A DNA stretch of 64,000 nucleotides from Tepidisphaeraceae bacterium (GTDB taxonomy: Bacteria > Planctomycetota > Phycisphaerae > Tepidisphaerales > Tepidisphaeraceae). Below, in pieces: positions 32,724 to 41,764 of this stretch; positions within the stretch are counted from its first letter, which is position 1, and each line of letters begins with the position of its first letter. Position numbers and translations under genes: made by a program. Where the stretch lies: the NCBI GenBank assembly GCA_035998445.1, contig DASYHQ010000013.1, positions 302,406-366,405 of the forward strand, given 5' to 3'. Below the pieces are notes generated by a model. The model was not told the origin of the DNA and ran no database searches. It worked only from the letters and a program-made list of their open reading frames with translations.

Positions 32724-34640
32724 ATGAATACTGGTGGCGATCGCTCGATCACATGGACGCTCTTGGCCGCCCTACTACTTCAACCGGTGACCGCCTCCGC
32801 GGCTGCGGGCACCGAGCCGGTGGGAGAGAAGATGGAGGCCGAATCCAAGCGGGCTTCGGATTCCGAAGTCGTCGATGATGCCGACGCTTCTGGTGGCCAG
32901 GCGGTCAGCAATGGAAAGGCGTGGCAGCCGTTGGTTTCCGTGGCGGCGCCGGCCGAAGGGGGCGATCGATTGACGGTCCACGTGCGGCACCGCGGGGGGC
33001 CGTTGTTGATGAAGGCGGTGATGGATGGCAAGCAGGTCGATCGGAAGTCGATCTTCGCCAAGCCCGAGGCGTGGACGTGGTCGAGCTTCGGCACCTTCGA
33101 TCGTGCCGATCTTGGCTCGGCGGTGGTGATCATCCGCGGTGCCGGTGACGCGCCGGTAGCAGTGGACGCGGTCGTGTTCGCGCCGGCGACCGGTGAGAAG
33201 TCGGCGACGCCCAAGCCGCAGGCCGCGGTGCCGGGTGTGGACGGGCCCGCGCTGCCGGCGGAGGCGATGGAGAAGTCGACCGAGAAGACCATGCCCCCCG
33301 CGGCGCCCGATGCGTCGCTGGCACCGGTGACGTTCAGCGCGACCATCAATTGGAACGAGGTTGTCGCAAAGGCGCAGCCCACCATCTGGGGCGTCGCCGA
33401 CTACGAGATTAAGGGTCCCAAGAGCGCTGCGAATGAGGGTTACCGATCGTTCCTGACGAAGCTGAACTCGCCGTTCATTCGTATCCATCACGCGAGCCTG
33501 CCGATGGCCTGGATGACGGAGGACGAAAAGTCGTGGGACGTCGAGAAGATCAAGGCCAGTTGGGCGGCCGCCGGGCCAGCGTACGGTGACGCGAAGCTCA
33601 TGCTGAACCTGGCGTCGTGGCCGAAGTGGATGAGTCGCGAGGACGGCACGCTCGACATTCAACACGCCGATGCGTACGCCCAACTGTACGTCGAGCTGAT
33701 GCGCATCATGCGGGATGACGTCGGCCGGAAGGTGGACTTCTGGGAGATCACCAACGAGCGCGACGGCCTGTACGAGAAGCGCGAGCGCCTGCCGGAACTG
33801 TGGCAGCTCTATAACACCGTCGCCGCCGCCATCAAGAAGGAAGACCCGAACGCCCAGACGGGCGGGCCGGCGTTCACGTGGGCCAAGCCGCAGTGGGTGG
33901 ACGGATTTCTGAAGGAATGCGCGCCACTGGCGGACTTCGTCACCTACCACAACTACGGCATCGGAGACTCGTACGACAGCAACGAGAAGCTTTACGGCAC
34001 GTTGAACACGATCGAGCGCCACGCGCGTTTCATGCGGACTGCGGTGGACCGGTCCGCACCGGAAGGCAAGCACATCCCGATCTTCCTCGACGAGTACAAC
34101 GTGAAGTGGGTCTGGAACCCGATCGAACCTCGCCACGCCAACAGCGTCGGCGCTGCCTTCCAAGCCGCGGTCGTTAGGCGGGTGGCGCTGGCGGGCATCG
34201 ATGGTGCCAACGTCTGGCACGTGAAGGGCAACGCCTATGGCTTAATCGACGCGGAGAACGTCGAACGCCCCACGTCGGCGATGTTCCTATGGGGCCCGCA
34301 GCACTTGGTGGGTGACATCGCGGCGGCAAACGTCTCGTTCGCGACCGATGCCGATGCGCAGGCGGTCGCGAATGCCGATGATGCCGAGCAGTCACCGTCC
34401 GCCCCCGACCTCGTTGAGCTGCTGCCGGTAACGGGTGAGGACGGTCGGCGAGCGCTGCTGGTCATTTCCAAGGCCCCCCGAACGATTGTTCTGCAAAGTG
34501 CCACCAGCCTTCTGGGTGGCGCTCCGTCGACCGTGAAGCGGGTCGATGCGGATGGCATTCACGATCAGGTCGAACTCGATGCGGACGCACCGCTGACGGT
34601 GCCCGGTTACTCTCTCACCCTGCTGTCGGCTCGCTCTTAG
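32724..34640 (+). CDS. Secreted glycosidase, clan GH-A TIM barrel
   Basis: 638 residues; the ATG at 32724 has AGAGG 9 bases upstream, and a signal peptide ends near TASAAAG. Residues about 25-150 form a beta-sandwich like a carbohydrate-binding module, then a proline/alanine-rich linker. Residues about 205-520 form the catalytic barrel: WEITNERDG carries the likely acid/base Glu345, and IPIFLDEYNVKWVW carries the likely nucleophile Glu457, the usual pair on strands 4 and 7 of GH39/GH51-type enzymes. The C-terminus is a beta domain. Possibly a beta-xylosidase or similar; the substrate is not clear. Probably LacI-regulated with its neighbours. Confidence 0.8.
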   Translation: MNTGGDRSITWTLLAALLLQPVTASAAAGTEPVGEKMEAESKRASDSEVVDDADASGGQAVSNGKAWQPLVSVAAPAEGGDRLTVHVRHRGGPLLMKAVMDGKQVDRKSIFAKPEAWTWSSFGTFDRADLGSAVVIIRGAGDAPVAVDAVVFAPATGEKSATPKPQAAVPGVDGPALPAEAMEKSTEKTMPPAAPDASLAPVTFSATINWNEVVAKAQPTIWGVADYEIKGPKSAANEGYRSFLTKLNSPFIRIHHASLPMAWMTEDEKSWDVEKIKASWAAAGPAYGDAKLMLNLASWPKWMSREDGTLDIQHADAYAQLYVELMRIMRDDVGRKVDFWEITNERDGLYEKRERLPELWQLYNTVAAAIKKEDPNAQTGGPAFTWAKPQWVDGFLKECAPLADFVTYHNYGIGDSYDSNEKLYGTLNTIERHARFMRTAVDRSAPEGKHIPIFLDEYNVKWVWNPIEPRHANSVGAAFQAAVVRRVALAGIDGANVWHVKGNAYGLIDAENVERPTSAMFLWGPQHLVGDIAAANVSFATDADAQAVANADDAEQSPSAPDLVELLPVTGEDGRRALLVISKAPRTIVLQSATSLLGGAPSTVKRVDADGIHDQVELDADAPLTVPGYSLTLLSARS

Positions 34641-34689
34641 GCGCAAGCGCTCGCGCCGAGCCAACTACGCTAAAGCGGAACGCAGAACA

Positions 34690-34731
34690 GCCCCCGATCC
34701 CACCGCGATGAACATCGGCAGGATCGGGGGC
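34690..34731 (+). terminator. Terminator between convergent genes
   Basis: GCCCCCGATCC and GGATCGGGGGC pair over 11 bases (34690-34700 with 34721-34731), between the GH-A gene (forward) and the DUF3618 gene (reverse). The tail GTTTGCGTT is only weakly U-rich in the forward direction. Confidence 0.6.
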
Positions 34732-34755
34732 GTTTGCGTTAGCGGACGGTGGAGG

Positions 34756-35928
34756 TCAGAGCTTCGTCTGATCCTTCTGCCGCTTCGATTCGTCGCGAGC
34801 TGCATCCTTGGCCCGCTCGGCGACCTGCTGGCCCTTTTGCGCTAGCGAGCCGGGATCGATCCCCTCTCGTTTGGCGGACTCGGTGGCGGCATGTTTCACG
34901 TCCTGCACGACGTGCTTGACCTTTTCCACAAGGGAATCGCCACCCTGCTTGCTGGCCTCGTCCTCGGCGGCCGAGGCGGTGGCGGCGGCAACGTGCTTGC
35001 CGCTTTCCAAGACGGATTGACCGGCATCCTTGGCACGTTCCTTCAGCTCATCGGCGCGCTGGCCCATCAGCCGATCTTCCGTCTCGGTGCTGGGCAGAAG
35101 CAGACCACCGAGCATGCCCAGCGCCATGGCAGCGGCGCCCATGGCCAAGGGGTAGTCTTCGATGCCCCGTTCGACGTAGTGCTTGCTGGCACGGTAGCCA
35201 CGGTACGCCTGGTCGGACGCGCCGGATGCGTAGTCGCCCATCGCGCCACCGGCACTGCCGGCCGAGTCGCGCGCTGAGCCCATCCAATCCGACGCCGTTT
35301 CGGCCAGCGAGCTGGCCCTGTCCTTGGCCGACTGCATTGCACCACTGGCCTTGCCGGCCACCGAACTGGCAGCGCCACCAACGGCGTCCTTAGTGCGATC
35401 GACCACACCGGGCCCAGTGCTGGTCGGCCCGCTGCTGGCGCCACCACCCGTGCCACGGCGGGACGCGTCGTCGCCGTACTCAGCGGTGTAGGGTTGACCG
35501 GTACGGGCGTCGACGTATGAGCCGCTGTATTCGGGCACGTCCCACTTGCGGGGCGTGTAGTCGGCGCGCGTGCGCCCACGCGAGCTGCTGCCGTTGTCCA
35601 TGAGCAGCCAGGTGATGCCGGCGCCGATCAGCGCCGCCGGCACCGGGTTCTCCTTGAGCTTGTCGAGCACCTTCGAGCCGACGTCTTTGAACGAGTCGGA
35701 CCCGCCCGATGAACTGCCCGAGCCGCGAAACGCGTCGAGCACGTCGTCGAGCAGGTGACGAGGCTTCAGGCGGTCCTGCAGCGCGTCGACCGTCTCGTCC
35801 ATGTCGGCGCGCGTGCGGTCGATATCCCGGCGGATCGCCTCGGCGGAGGTGCCTTCCGGGTACGGTGGTGGCGGCGTTGCCGACGAGGCGTGGCCAGCGG
35901 GATTTACTTGGTTTGGTTGGTAAGCCAT
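34756..35928 (-). CDS. DUF3618-domain LEA-like stress protein
   Basis: 390 residues, AGAGGA 6 bases before ATG 35928. Near residues 25-55, TSAEAIRRDIDRTRADMDET is the DUF3618 signature (helical, YqjD-related). A transmembrane helix with VPAALIGAGITWLLMD is near 92-112. Residues 150-300 are glycine/serine/alanine-rich, with a second hydrophobic stretch PLAMGAAAMALGMLGGLLLP near 255. The C-terminus is charged coiled-coil (ASKQGGDSLVEKVKHVVQDV). It is the third gene of a three-gene operon, and its start overlaps the previous gene's stop by 25 bases. Likely role: membrane-associated stress protein. Confidence 0.68.
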   Translation of the reverse strand: MAYQPNQVNPAGHASSATPPPPYPEGTSAEAIRRDIDRTRADMDETVDALQDRLKPRHLLDDVLDAFRGSGSSSGGSDSFKDVGSKVLDKLKENPVPAALIGAGITWLLMDNGSSSRGRTRADYTPRKWDVPEYSGSYVDARTGQPYTAEYGDDASRRGTGGGASSGPTSTGPGVVDRTKDAVGGAASSVAGKASGAMQSAKDRASSLAETASDWMGSARDSAGSAGGAMGDYASGASDQAYRGYRASKHYVERGIEDYPLAMGAAAMALGMLGGLLLPSTETEDRLMGQRADELKERAKDAGQSVLESGKHVAAATASAAEDEASKQGGDSLVEKVKHVVQDVKHAATESAKREGIDPGSLAQKGQQVAERAKDAARDESKRQKDQTKL

Positions 35929-36437
35929 TGTTTATCCTCTTTCAGGGATTCGACGGTTTTCTCCGGGACGACCGACTCGTTCTTCAGGGCGTTGATACCC
36001 TTCTGCATCAGCATGTAGCCGATGAAGGCGGTTACGCCGCCGACGACGAGGAACGCGATGATGCCGGCCAGGAAGTGGTTCAGGTCCAGCGCGACCAAGC
36101 CGAAGTAGAGCGCGATCGCCACGCCGTACAGCAACACCATCGCGCCGGCATAGGCGATGGCACCACCGACGGCGATGCTGGCGGTGTTCTTGCCGGCGCG
36201 GCTGGCCTTCTCGGACATCTCCGTCTTGGCCAGCGCGATCTCCTGACGCATGAGCGTCGCGCTCTCGTCGCGAAGTTCCTTCAACAGCGTCCCGATGGAC
36301 CGGCTCTCGGCACCAGCGCCGTCGCGCAGAATGTCGGGGTTACCTCGGGTTGTGTCGGTGTCGAACCGTTCGGTTCGACCCGCAGCGCCACCGCGGAGGT
36401 CGGTACGTTCACGTTCAAAGGGTGATGAGTCTGCCAT
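35904..36437 (-). CDS. Holin-X-like membrane protein (phage-holin superfamily III)
   Basis: 177 residues. The middle of the operon. RSIGTLLKELRDESATLMRQ is the typical amphipathic helix before two transmembrane helices (about 85-110 and 119-143, with AVGGAIAYAGAMVLLYG and ALDLNHFLAGIIAFLVVGG), which match the actinobacterial Holin-X (PF07332-type) family. Despite the name these are chromosomal envelope-stress proteins, not phage lysis genes; there are no phage genes nearby. It overlaps the DUF3618 gene by 25 bases and follows the 36440 gene by 2 bases. Confidence 0.75.
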   Translation of the reverse strand: MADSSPFERERTDLRGGAAGRTERFDTDTTRGNPDILRDGAGAESRSIGTLLKELRDESATLMRQEIALAKTEMSEKASRAGKNTASIAVGGAIAYAGAMVLLYGVAIALYFGLVALDLNHFLAGIIAFLVVGGVTAFIGYMLMQKGINALKNESVVPEKTVESLKEDKQWLTNQTK

Positions 36438-36439
36438 GA

Positions 36440-37315
36440 TTAGTAGACCTCCGGTTTCGTGGTGGCCACACCTGGCGACGCCGGCGATCCGGGGGATGTC
36501 GGGTCGCTTGCAAGCGACGGTGACGCCCCACCCGGCGACCCGGAACTGCCGGCCGTCGCGGTGGTGCCAAGGGTGCCGAGGGTCGCAGGCGATGTGGCCA
36601 TCGCGCCGACCCCGGTCGCACCGTCAGCGACGCTGTCGAACTGCCGCGTGGCCTGCGGTGGGGAAGGCAGGCGGTGCGCGTAGTCCGGCTCGTCCATGTA
36701 GCGCGGCACGCCGCGATAACCCTGGTAGCCGCGCATGTCCGGCTGTTCACGGCGTTCGGCGCTAGCCTTCAGGAAGCGCGTGAGCGCCAGGCCCGCGACG
36801 AACATCCCGCCCAGAAACCATTCCGGTCGACGGCGGCCGAACGACTGGGCATCGCGCCAGAGCGTGTTCAGGTCGCGCTCCCGCAGGTACTCACCCACGC
36901 GCTGCACCTCGTCGGCAGCGGCGTCGATGTAGCCGGCGATGTTGTCGTCCTGTTCCTCGCGGAACTTATCGGCGGCACGGTGGGCGGCGTCGCTGAACGT
37001 GTTGATCTGCTCGGCGGCGCGTGACTTCTGCTGGTCCAGCATCGCGACGCCCTGCGACTGCGCCTGCCGGGCATATTCCGCAGCCTTGCGCTGCGCCTGC
37101 TCGGCGACCTGGCCGGCCTTCTCCTTGGCCTGCCGGCCAGCATCGCTGGCGGTGTTTTTGATCTGATCACCGGTGGCACGGGCCTGATCGCGTACCGTTT
37201 CACCGGCCCGCTTCACGTCTTCGCGAAGCTGATCAGGATCGTTACGCGGGGCCGACGCGGATTCGGGCCGAGCGCCGCCGACATCGGTGCCGGGGGGTTT
37301 GTTACGGGTCTCCAT
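36440..37315 (-). CDS. CsbD/LEA-like helical stress protein
   Basis: 291 residues. First gene of the operon. Residues 25-160 are a long charged helix rich in Lys/Glu/Ala/Gln with SDAGRQAKEKAGQVAEQAQR, like CsbD- and apolipoprotein-like LEA proteins. A single transmembrane segment FLGGMFVAGLALTRFL lies near 166-183. The C-terminus is low-complexity Gly/Ser/Ala/Pro. ATG 37315 with no strong ribosome site visible. Such proteins accumulate under osmotic or desiccation stress; that role here is inference. Confidence 0.65.
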   Translation of the reverse strand: METRNKPPGTDVGGARPESASAPRNDPDQLREDVKRAGETVRDQARATGDQIKNTASDAGRQAKEKAGQVAEQAQRKAAEYARQAQSQGVAMLDQQKSRAAEQINTFSDAAHRAADKFREEQDDNIAGYIDAAADEVQRVGEYLRERDLNTLWRDAQSFGRRRPEWFLGGMFVAGLALTRFLKASAERREQPDMRGYQGYRGVPRYMDEPDYAHRLPSPPQATRQFDSVADGATGVGAMATSPATLGTLGTTATAGSSGSPGGASPSLASDPTSPGSPASPGVATTKPEVY

Positions 37316-37667
37316 ACGGAACTCCTTCTAATCGTTCCCTGTTCGGACGCCCGCATGAACGACGTGTTGGCGGGCTTACGGTTCGCTCTGGCAGGCGTCG
37401 CAAAGCCCGTACCTTCACCCCCTCGTCGCACGCAATATGTCGTTAGATATGGATCGCGCCCATGCGAAGAGCGAATGTAGACACGACGAGATCGCAGCAG
37501 CTCTCGGTGGCGTACATGCTCTGCGGGGCTTGCCAGAGCCCTCATTGTGGGCGCGCAAAAACACAGGGGCGGCAATGCCGCCCCTGAGGCTCAACTGATG
37601 GGTTCGGTCGGTCGGTGCGCCACGTGCTGCGCTACGCTCACCGATCGTGTTGGTGGTTGCGCCCGCT
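37316..37667. other. Spacer before the stress operon with hairpin
   Basis: 352 bases with no gene. A perfect 23-base palindrome CAGGGGCGGCAATGCCGC plus CCCTG lies at 37564-37586, upstream of the reverse-strand operon and downstream of the chaperone gene ending at 37668 (reverse). It is well placed as the terminator of the chaperone gene. I found no promoter with consensus boxes. Confidence 0.5.
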
Positions 37668-39704
37668 CTAGTTCATCGCTGCAGGTGCGGCAGCGGTCAG
37701 CGCAGTGTCGGGACGGTCGCCCTTGAAGTTGATGCGCTTCGAGACGCCGTCGAATGAGAACCAGTCCTGCTGCAGCGCTGCGCTGCGTTGCGACGTCTCG
37801 AAAAGCGCCGCGGATATCTGGTCGGTAAACGCCCCATCGCTCGTCGGCTCTACCGGGGCGGAGGTGACGTTAACGGCCAGCACCTGGCGCGACGTGGGCA
37901 GCGTGATCATGCCCAGCGGGCGGCCTTGAGCGTCCCGCGTCTCCGACGACAGGACCGACCACACGCCGCTCAGGAACGCCGCCCGGTCAGCGGTGTCCGC
38001 AAGGTCTAGCCCCGGCACCTGCTCGAACTGGTTACCCGGGTTCACCGGCCCCACTGCGGTCACCTCGCGGCCCTGCTGCTGCGCAACGGACTCAAGCGTA
38101 CCGGCCTTGGCCGTTTCAATCAGTGCGTTGGCGGCCTCCCGGGCGGCGTCGGCGGCCTTCTTCAGGGCGGCGTCCCTCTGCACCTGCGCCAGCACCGATT
38201 CCAGCGACGGCGCGCGGTGCTTCGGCTCGGCATCGGTCACGCGGAAGTAGTAGAGGTTGCCCTGGAAGTCCTCCAGCGGCTGCGAGAACTGCTTCATCCG
38301 CAAACCAGCGCTGGTGGTCGTGAACGGCTCACCGGCGAACACCAGCGAGGCGAAATCGATACTGCTGTCGGACAACATCGCCCCGCCGATGTTCGGCAAC
38401 GCGCGGGCGGCGGTGCGGTCCAGCCAATCGGCATGATTCGTCACCGAAGGCAGCACGCCAAACTGCTTTTGCACGTCTTGCGCGACCTGCTCCAGGTACC
38501 CGTACGACGGGTAACCGTCCGCGGGCGGGGTGGTCGCGCTGGCGGTGGTGGTGGCAGTCGTCGGTTGGGTGGCCGGGCCGGCGGCGGCGTAGTCCTTGGT
38601 GAATCGATCGGTCAGATATGTGTTGATCTTCGCGCTCAGCGCCGCGATCTCCGGCTCCATCACGCGATCCGTCGCCTGCTTCTGCTGTTCCGGCGGCAAA
38701 TCGCTGAACGACCGCTCGGTCGGTCGCGTCGCCGCGGGCGCGGCGCTCAGGTCGAAGCCAGTGGTGGGCGAGGGCACCGTGGTCGGCTCGGCTGCGGGAA
38801 ATTCGGCTTTGTTCAACAGGAAATACTTACGAGCCGCCACGCCCCAATCGTAAGGCGAGCGGGTCTTCTCGATGGCCGCCACGAGCTGGTCGCGGTTGAT
38901 CGACAGCGTTTGTACCTTCACGCGATCTGGCACCTGATAGCCAAACCCTAACGGGTTCGTCTCGCTCATCAGCCCCACTGGCACATCGGCGTACTTGTCG
39001 AACAGCGCTTGCAGATCTTGCTGCGACGGCGCTGTGGTCGCGACCGCTGCGGTGGTTGGAATGCCCGCCGGCGCGCTGCTGAACGACACGATGTCGGCAT
39101 TGATGCGGGCCAGGCCGCGGGCCAGCAGACGCTGCCGCATTGGCTGGGTCGACTTGGCCACGCCCGCCACGCGCGCGTAGGACGCCTCGACCATCAGGAA
39201 GTCGCGGATCGCCTCGCGAGTACGCGTCGTCTCACCCGCGTCCACTGCGCTGCGCAACCGATAGTCGGAAGCCAATGCCAGGTCGACCCGTTCGTCCGAA
39301 ACCGTGATGCCGGCCGCCTCGGCCTCCTTCAACAGCAGGAGGAACGTGTCGGGACCGCCGATGATCTCGATCGGCGCAGGGGGCGTGTTGCTGTACGGGT
39401 TTGGCTGGATCAGACCCGTCAGCTCCGCCAGCCGCTGTGGCGACGGATCGCCAAGGCTTAGCAGCAGCGGGACGGGTTGGCCCATCATGGTCGTCGTCGT
39501 CACCTGGTTCAGCAGGATGTCCCAGTCGCTCCGCGCCCGCTGGTAGTCGCCGACGGTAATCGCCTCATCGCCCATGTAGGCGCGGGCGACACCGGTGTTG
39601 TCGCTCATCTGTTGCATGCCCACAGGCATCAGAAATGCGATCATCAAAACAACGGCGAAGACGGCGATGAGCTTCTTGTTATGGTCGCGAATGAGTCGGT
39701 ACAT
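37668..39704 (-). CDS. PpiD/SurA-like membrane-anchored chaperone
   Basis: 678 residues. A signal anchor (MYRLIRDHNKKLIAVFAVVL at 1-20, hydrophobic to about 30) is followed by a SurA_N-like alpha-helical domain (MGDEAITVGDYQRARSDWDI onward). No parvulin PPIase core (no conserved FDHPEQ/CF motif) is evident. Residues 270-390 have a Pro/Thr-rich insertion with TTVPSPTTGFDLSAAPAATR and repeats, and the C-terminal half contains a second chaperone-like helical domain. Probably helps fold exported proteins at the inner membrane. No ribosome site is clear before ATG 39704. Confidence 0.68.
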   Translation of the reverse strand: MYRLIRDHNKKLIAVFAVVLMIAFLMPVGMQQMSDNTGVARAYMGDEAITVGDYQRARSDWDILLNQVTTTTMMGQPVPLLLSLGDPSPQRLAELTGLIQPNPYSNTPPAPIEIIGGPDTFLLLLKEAEAAGITVSDERVDLALASDYRLRSAVDAGETTRTREAIRDFLMVEASYARVAGVAKSTQPMRQRLLARGLARINADIVSFSSAPAGIPTTAAVATTAPSQQDLQALFDKYADVPVGLMSETNPLGFGYQVPDRVKVQTLSINRDQLVAAIEKTRSPYDWGVAARKYFLLNKAEFPAAEPTTVPSPTTGFDLSAAPAATRPTERSFSDLPPEQQKQATDRVMEPEIAALSAKINTYLTDRFTKDYAAAGPATQPTTATTTASATTPPADGYPSYGYLEQVAQDVQKQFGVLPSVTNHADWLDRTAARALPNIGGAMLSDSSIDFASLVFAGEPFTTTSAGLRMKQFSQPLEDFQGNLYYFRVTDAEPKHRAPSLESVLAQVQRDAALKKAADAAREAANALIETAKAGTLESVAQQQGREVTAVGPVNPGNQFEQVPGLDLADTADRAAFLSGVWSVLSSETRDAQGRPLGMITLPTSRQVLAVNVTSAPVEPTSDGAFTDQISAALFETSQRSAALQQDWFSFDGVSKRINFKGDRPDTALTAAAPAAMN

Positions 39705-39821
39705 GTTGGATAGGGATGAAGGTTGAGGAATGAAGGATGAAAAGGAAACAGGGAACGGGAGACGCAGACCGGGGATGACAAGGCGTTAACTTCATCCTTC
39801 ATCCGTCATGCTTGTGCGATG
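39705..39821. repeat. GATGAAGG inverted-repeat spacer
   Basis: GATGAAGGTTGAGGAATGAAGGATG (about 39715-39739) has an opposing partner CATCCTTCATCC (39792-39803). No gene in this 117-base space. A simple imperfect palindrome, probably noncoding. Confidence 0.4.
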
Positions 39822-40925
39822 TCATTGGGCGGCCTTCAGCCGCTCGACCGCAGCCTTGGCATCGCCAGCGACGGGGCTGTTGGGGTAAGCCGAGGCCACC
39901 TGCTGATACAAATCGCGCGCCTGGGCGGGCTGCTTGAGCTTCTCCAGAATGGCGGCCGTCTTCGCGAGGCTGCGGGCGACGTTGGCGTTGTTGGGTTGGT
40001 CCTTCCCGAACGCGACGACGCGCATGTACGCCAGCGCCAGGTCCCTGAGCACCTTCTCGTCGGTGGTATCGCCGGCGAGGCCCGACTTGGCCTCGGCCAA
40101 CGCGTACAGCGCAGCCGCCTGCTGGGCGGGTTCGTTGAAGATCGCGCGGTTCTGCTCGATCTCCGTCAATGCCTTCTGGTAGTTCTTCTCGTCGAGCGCG
40201 AGGCTGGCGAGGTTGATCTTCAGATCGGCCAGCGCCGCGGCGGCGGCGGGGTTGGACGCGTCGGCGGCGCTCAGCTTCAACAGCCGCTCGGCGGTCTCAC
40301 CGGCGGCGCGGTTGTCGCCACGGGCGCGGTGCAGTTCGAGCAGGAAGCCCAGCAGCATGACCTTCTGCTGGTCCTTCAACTTCGCGTCGCCGGCGGCCGA
40401 TTCCACTTCCTTGGCGGCCGAGTCCAGGAACGTCGACTTGCCCTCGGGCAACGCCGGCTTGCTGCGGGCCGCCAGTTCCGGGCTGCGCGCCACCAGCGCG
40501 ACGTACCCACTGACGGCGGCGTCGAACCGGCCCGTCTTGGCGGCCGACTCGACCAGCCGCTGGGCGGCGCGGTCCTTCAACCAGTCCTTCGTGGTCGCGC
40601 GCACCGTGCGCTGATAGCCGTCGGTCGCCTTGGCAAAGTCGCCAGCGAGATAGGCGATCTCGGCGTCGTTGAACGCCTGCTCACCGTCGACGGTGATCTG
40701 CGACACCTGTGCCAGTGGCCGCGAGTTTTCCTGGCCCGTCGAGGTGCGGTAAAGCAGGTCGTCACCTTTGATGTCCAGGATCTTCACGCGCTCGTACGGA
40801 ATGCCCTTGCCCTCGCCCGACGAACTGGCGACAAACGAGTCGGCCCGCACCGGCGACGCCGTCGCAACGGCCAAGGCCAAGGCGAAGAGCACACCACGAC
40901 CGATCGACTTCTGTTTCAGCTTCAT
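39822..40925 (-). CDS. Secreted TPR-repeat protein
   Basis: 367 residues, GGAGGT 7 bases before ATG 40925. A signal peptide ends near SPVRADS. TPR-type helical pairs run through most of the sequence (EIAYLAGDFAKATDGYQRTV, EKLKQPAQARDLYQQVAS, DAKAAVERLKAA). Some TPR-like motif lengths are near 34. Likely a periplasmic protein-interaction scaffold. The chaperone gene at 37668 follows 117 bases downstream, so the two may be co-transcribed as one envelope module. Confidence 0.7.
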   Translation of the reverse strand: MKLKQKSIGRGVLFALALAVATASPVRADSFVASSSGEGKGIPYERVKILDIKGDDLLYRTSTGQENSRPLAQVSQITVDGEQAFNDAEIAYLAGDFAKATDGYQRTVRATTKDWLKDRAAQRLVESAAKTGRFDAAVSGYVALVARSPELAARSKPALPEGKSTFLDSAAKEVESAAGDAKLKDQQKVMLLGFLLELHRARGDNRAAGETAERLLKLSAADASNPAAAAALADLKINLASLALDEKNYQKALTEIEQNRAIFNEPAQQAAALYALAEAKSGLAGDTTDEKVLRDLALAYMRVVAFGKDQPNNANVARSLAKTAAILEKLKQPAQARDLYQQVASAYPNSPVAGDAKAAVERLKAAQ

Positions 40926-41027
40926 TCAAAGACCTCCGCACATACAGGCAGGACCGAGGCGATCGCACGACGCCACCTATTGTATGGAATACACCACGCG
41001 CCTTCCAGCATAGGGTTGCGTCCAGAA

Positions 41028-41054
41028 ATAGCCCCGGGCTTGCCCGGGGTCCTT
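41028..41054. repeat. CCCCGGGCTTGCCCGGGG repeat, copy 2
   Basis: ATAGCCCCGGGCTTGCCC followed by GGGG, the exact complement of the element near 14043-14064. It lies between the TPR gene promoter and the transporter remnant. Confidence 0.6.
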
Positions 41055-41121
41055 ATTCTTTCGCGTCGACTAGAAGACCGTAGGCAGGCCCGGAGTTAGG
41101 CGGCCGCGACAAACGCTGACG

Positions 41122-41717
41122 ATGGGCGCCATCGTGATGTTCATCTGCGGGCCCAATGCGCGCGAACTGGTCGAACGGCGGGTGGATTGGTGGACGCTGA
41201 CGTTCTTCATGATGCTCTTCGCGTCCGTCGGCACGCTGGAACATACCGGCGTCACGCAGGTGATCGCGCAGAAACTGATCGCCGTCACCGGTGGCAACCA
41301 GTCTGCGCTGATCACCATCGTGGAATGGGCGACCGGCTGGCTGATCGCATTTTTGGACAACGTGCTGGCAGTGGCGACGTTCATGCCGGTGGTGCACGAC
41401 GTGCGCGTGAACTGGGCGTCGACGCATCCCGGGCTGGGGGTCACTACCCGGCCGCGATGTACTGGATGATGCTGTTTGGCGGCACGTTGATGGGCAACAT
41501 GACCGTGATCGGCTCGACCGCGAACATCATCGCGGTGGGCATCCTGAAAAAGCGCGGCCACGGAACCGTGCGGTTCTTGCAGTGGTTCAAGATCGGGCTG
41601 ATCCTCTCGATCGTCTCGATAGTGGTCGCGATGGTCCTGCTGGGCTTGCAAACGCAGGGATTCACCGCTGGTGAAATATTGCCGCCCCCATTGGGGGCGG
41701 CGGTGACGGCTCAATGA
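41122..41717 (+). pseudogene. SLC13/CitMHS-ArsB-type transporter remnant (truncated and frameshifted)
   Basis: The forward strand encodes a C-terminal piece of an ion/anion transporter: MFICGPNARELVERRVDWWT, TLTFFMMLFASVGTLEHTG, VTQVIAQKLIAVTGGNQSAL and FLDNVLAVATFMP. At about 41440 the frame must shift by one base in the G-run (CTGGGGGTCAC) to keep MYWMMLFGGTLMGNMTVIG, which ends near 41717. The N-terminal half of the transporter is missing. The frameshift could be a sequencing error in the homopolymer, but the N-terminal loss is not explained by it. Confidence 0.72.
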
Positions 41718-41764
41718 TTTGAACGAAATCGCGCAATGCGCGACTTGCGCACGTGGTGCGGGTC

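Noticed and set aside
35904..36437. Prophage because of the holin-like gene
   Set aside because: Holin-X (superfamily III) proteins are common chromosomal genes; no other phage genes in the window.
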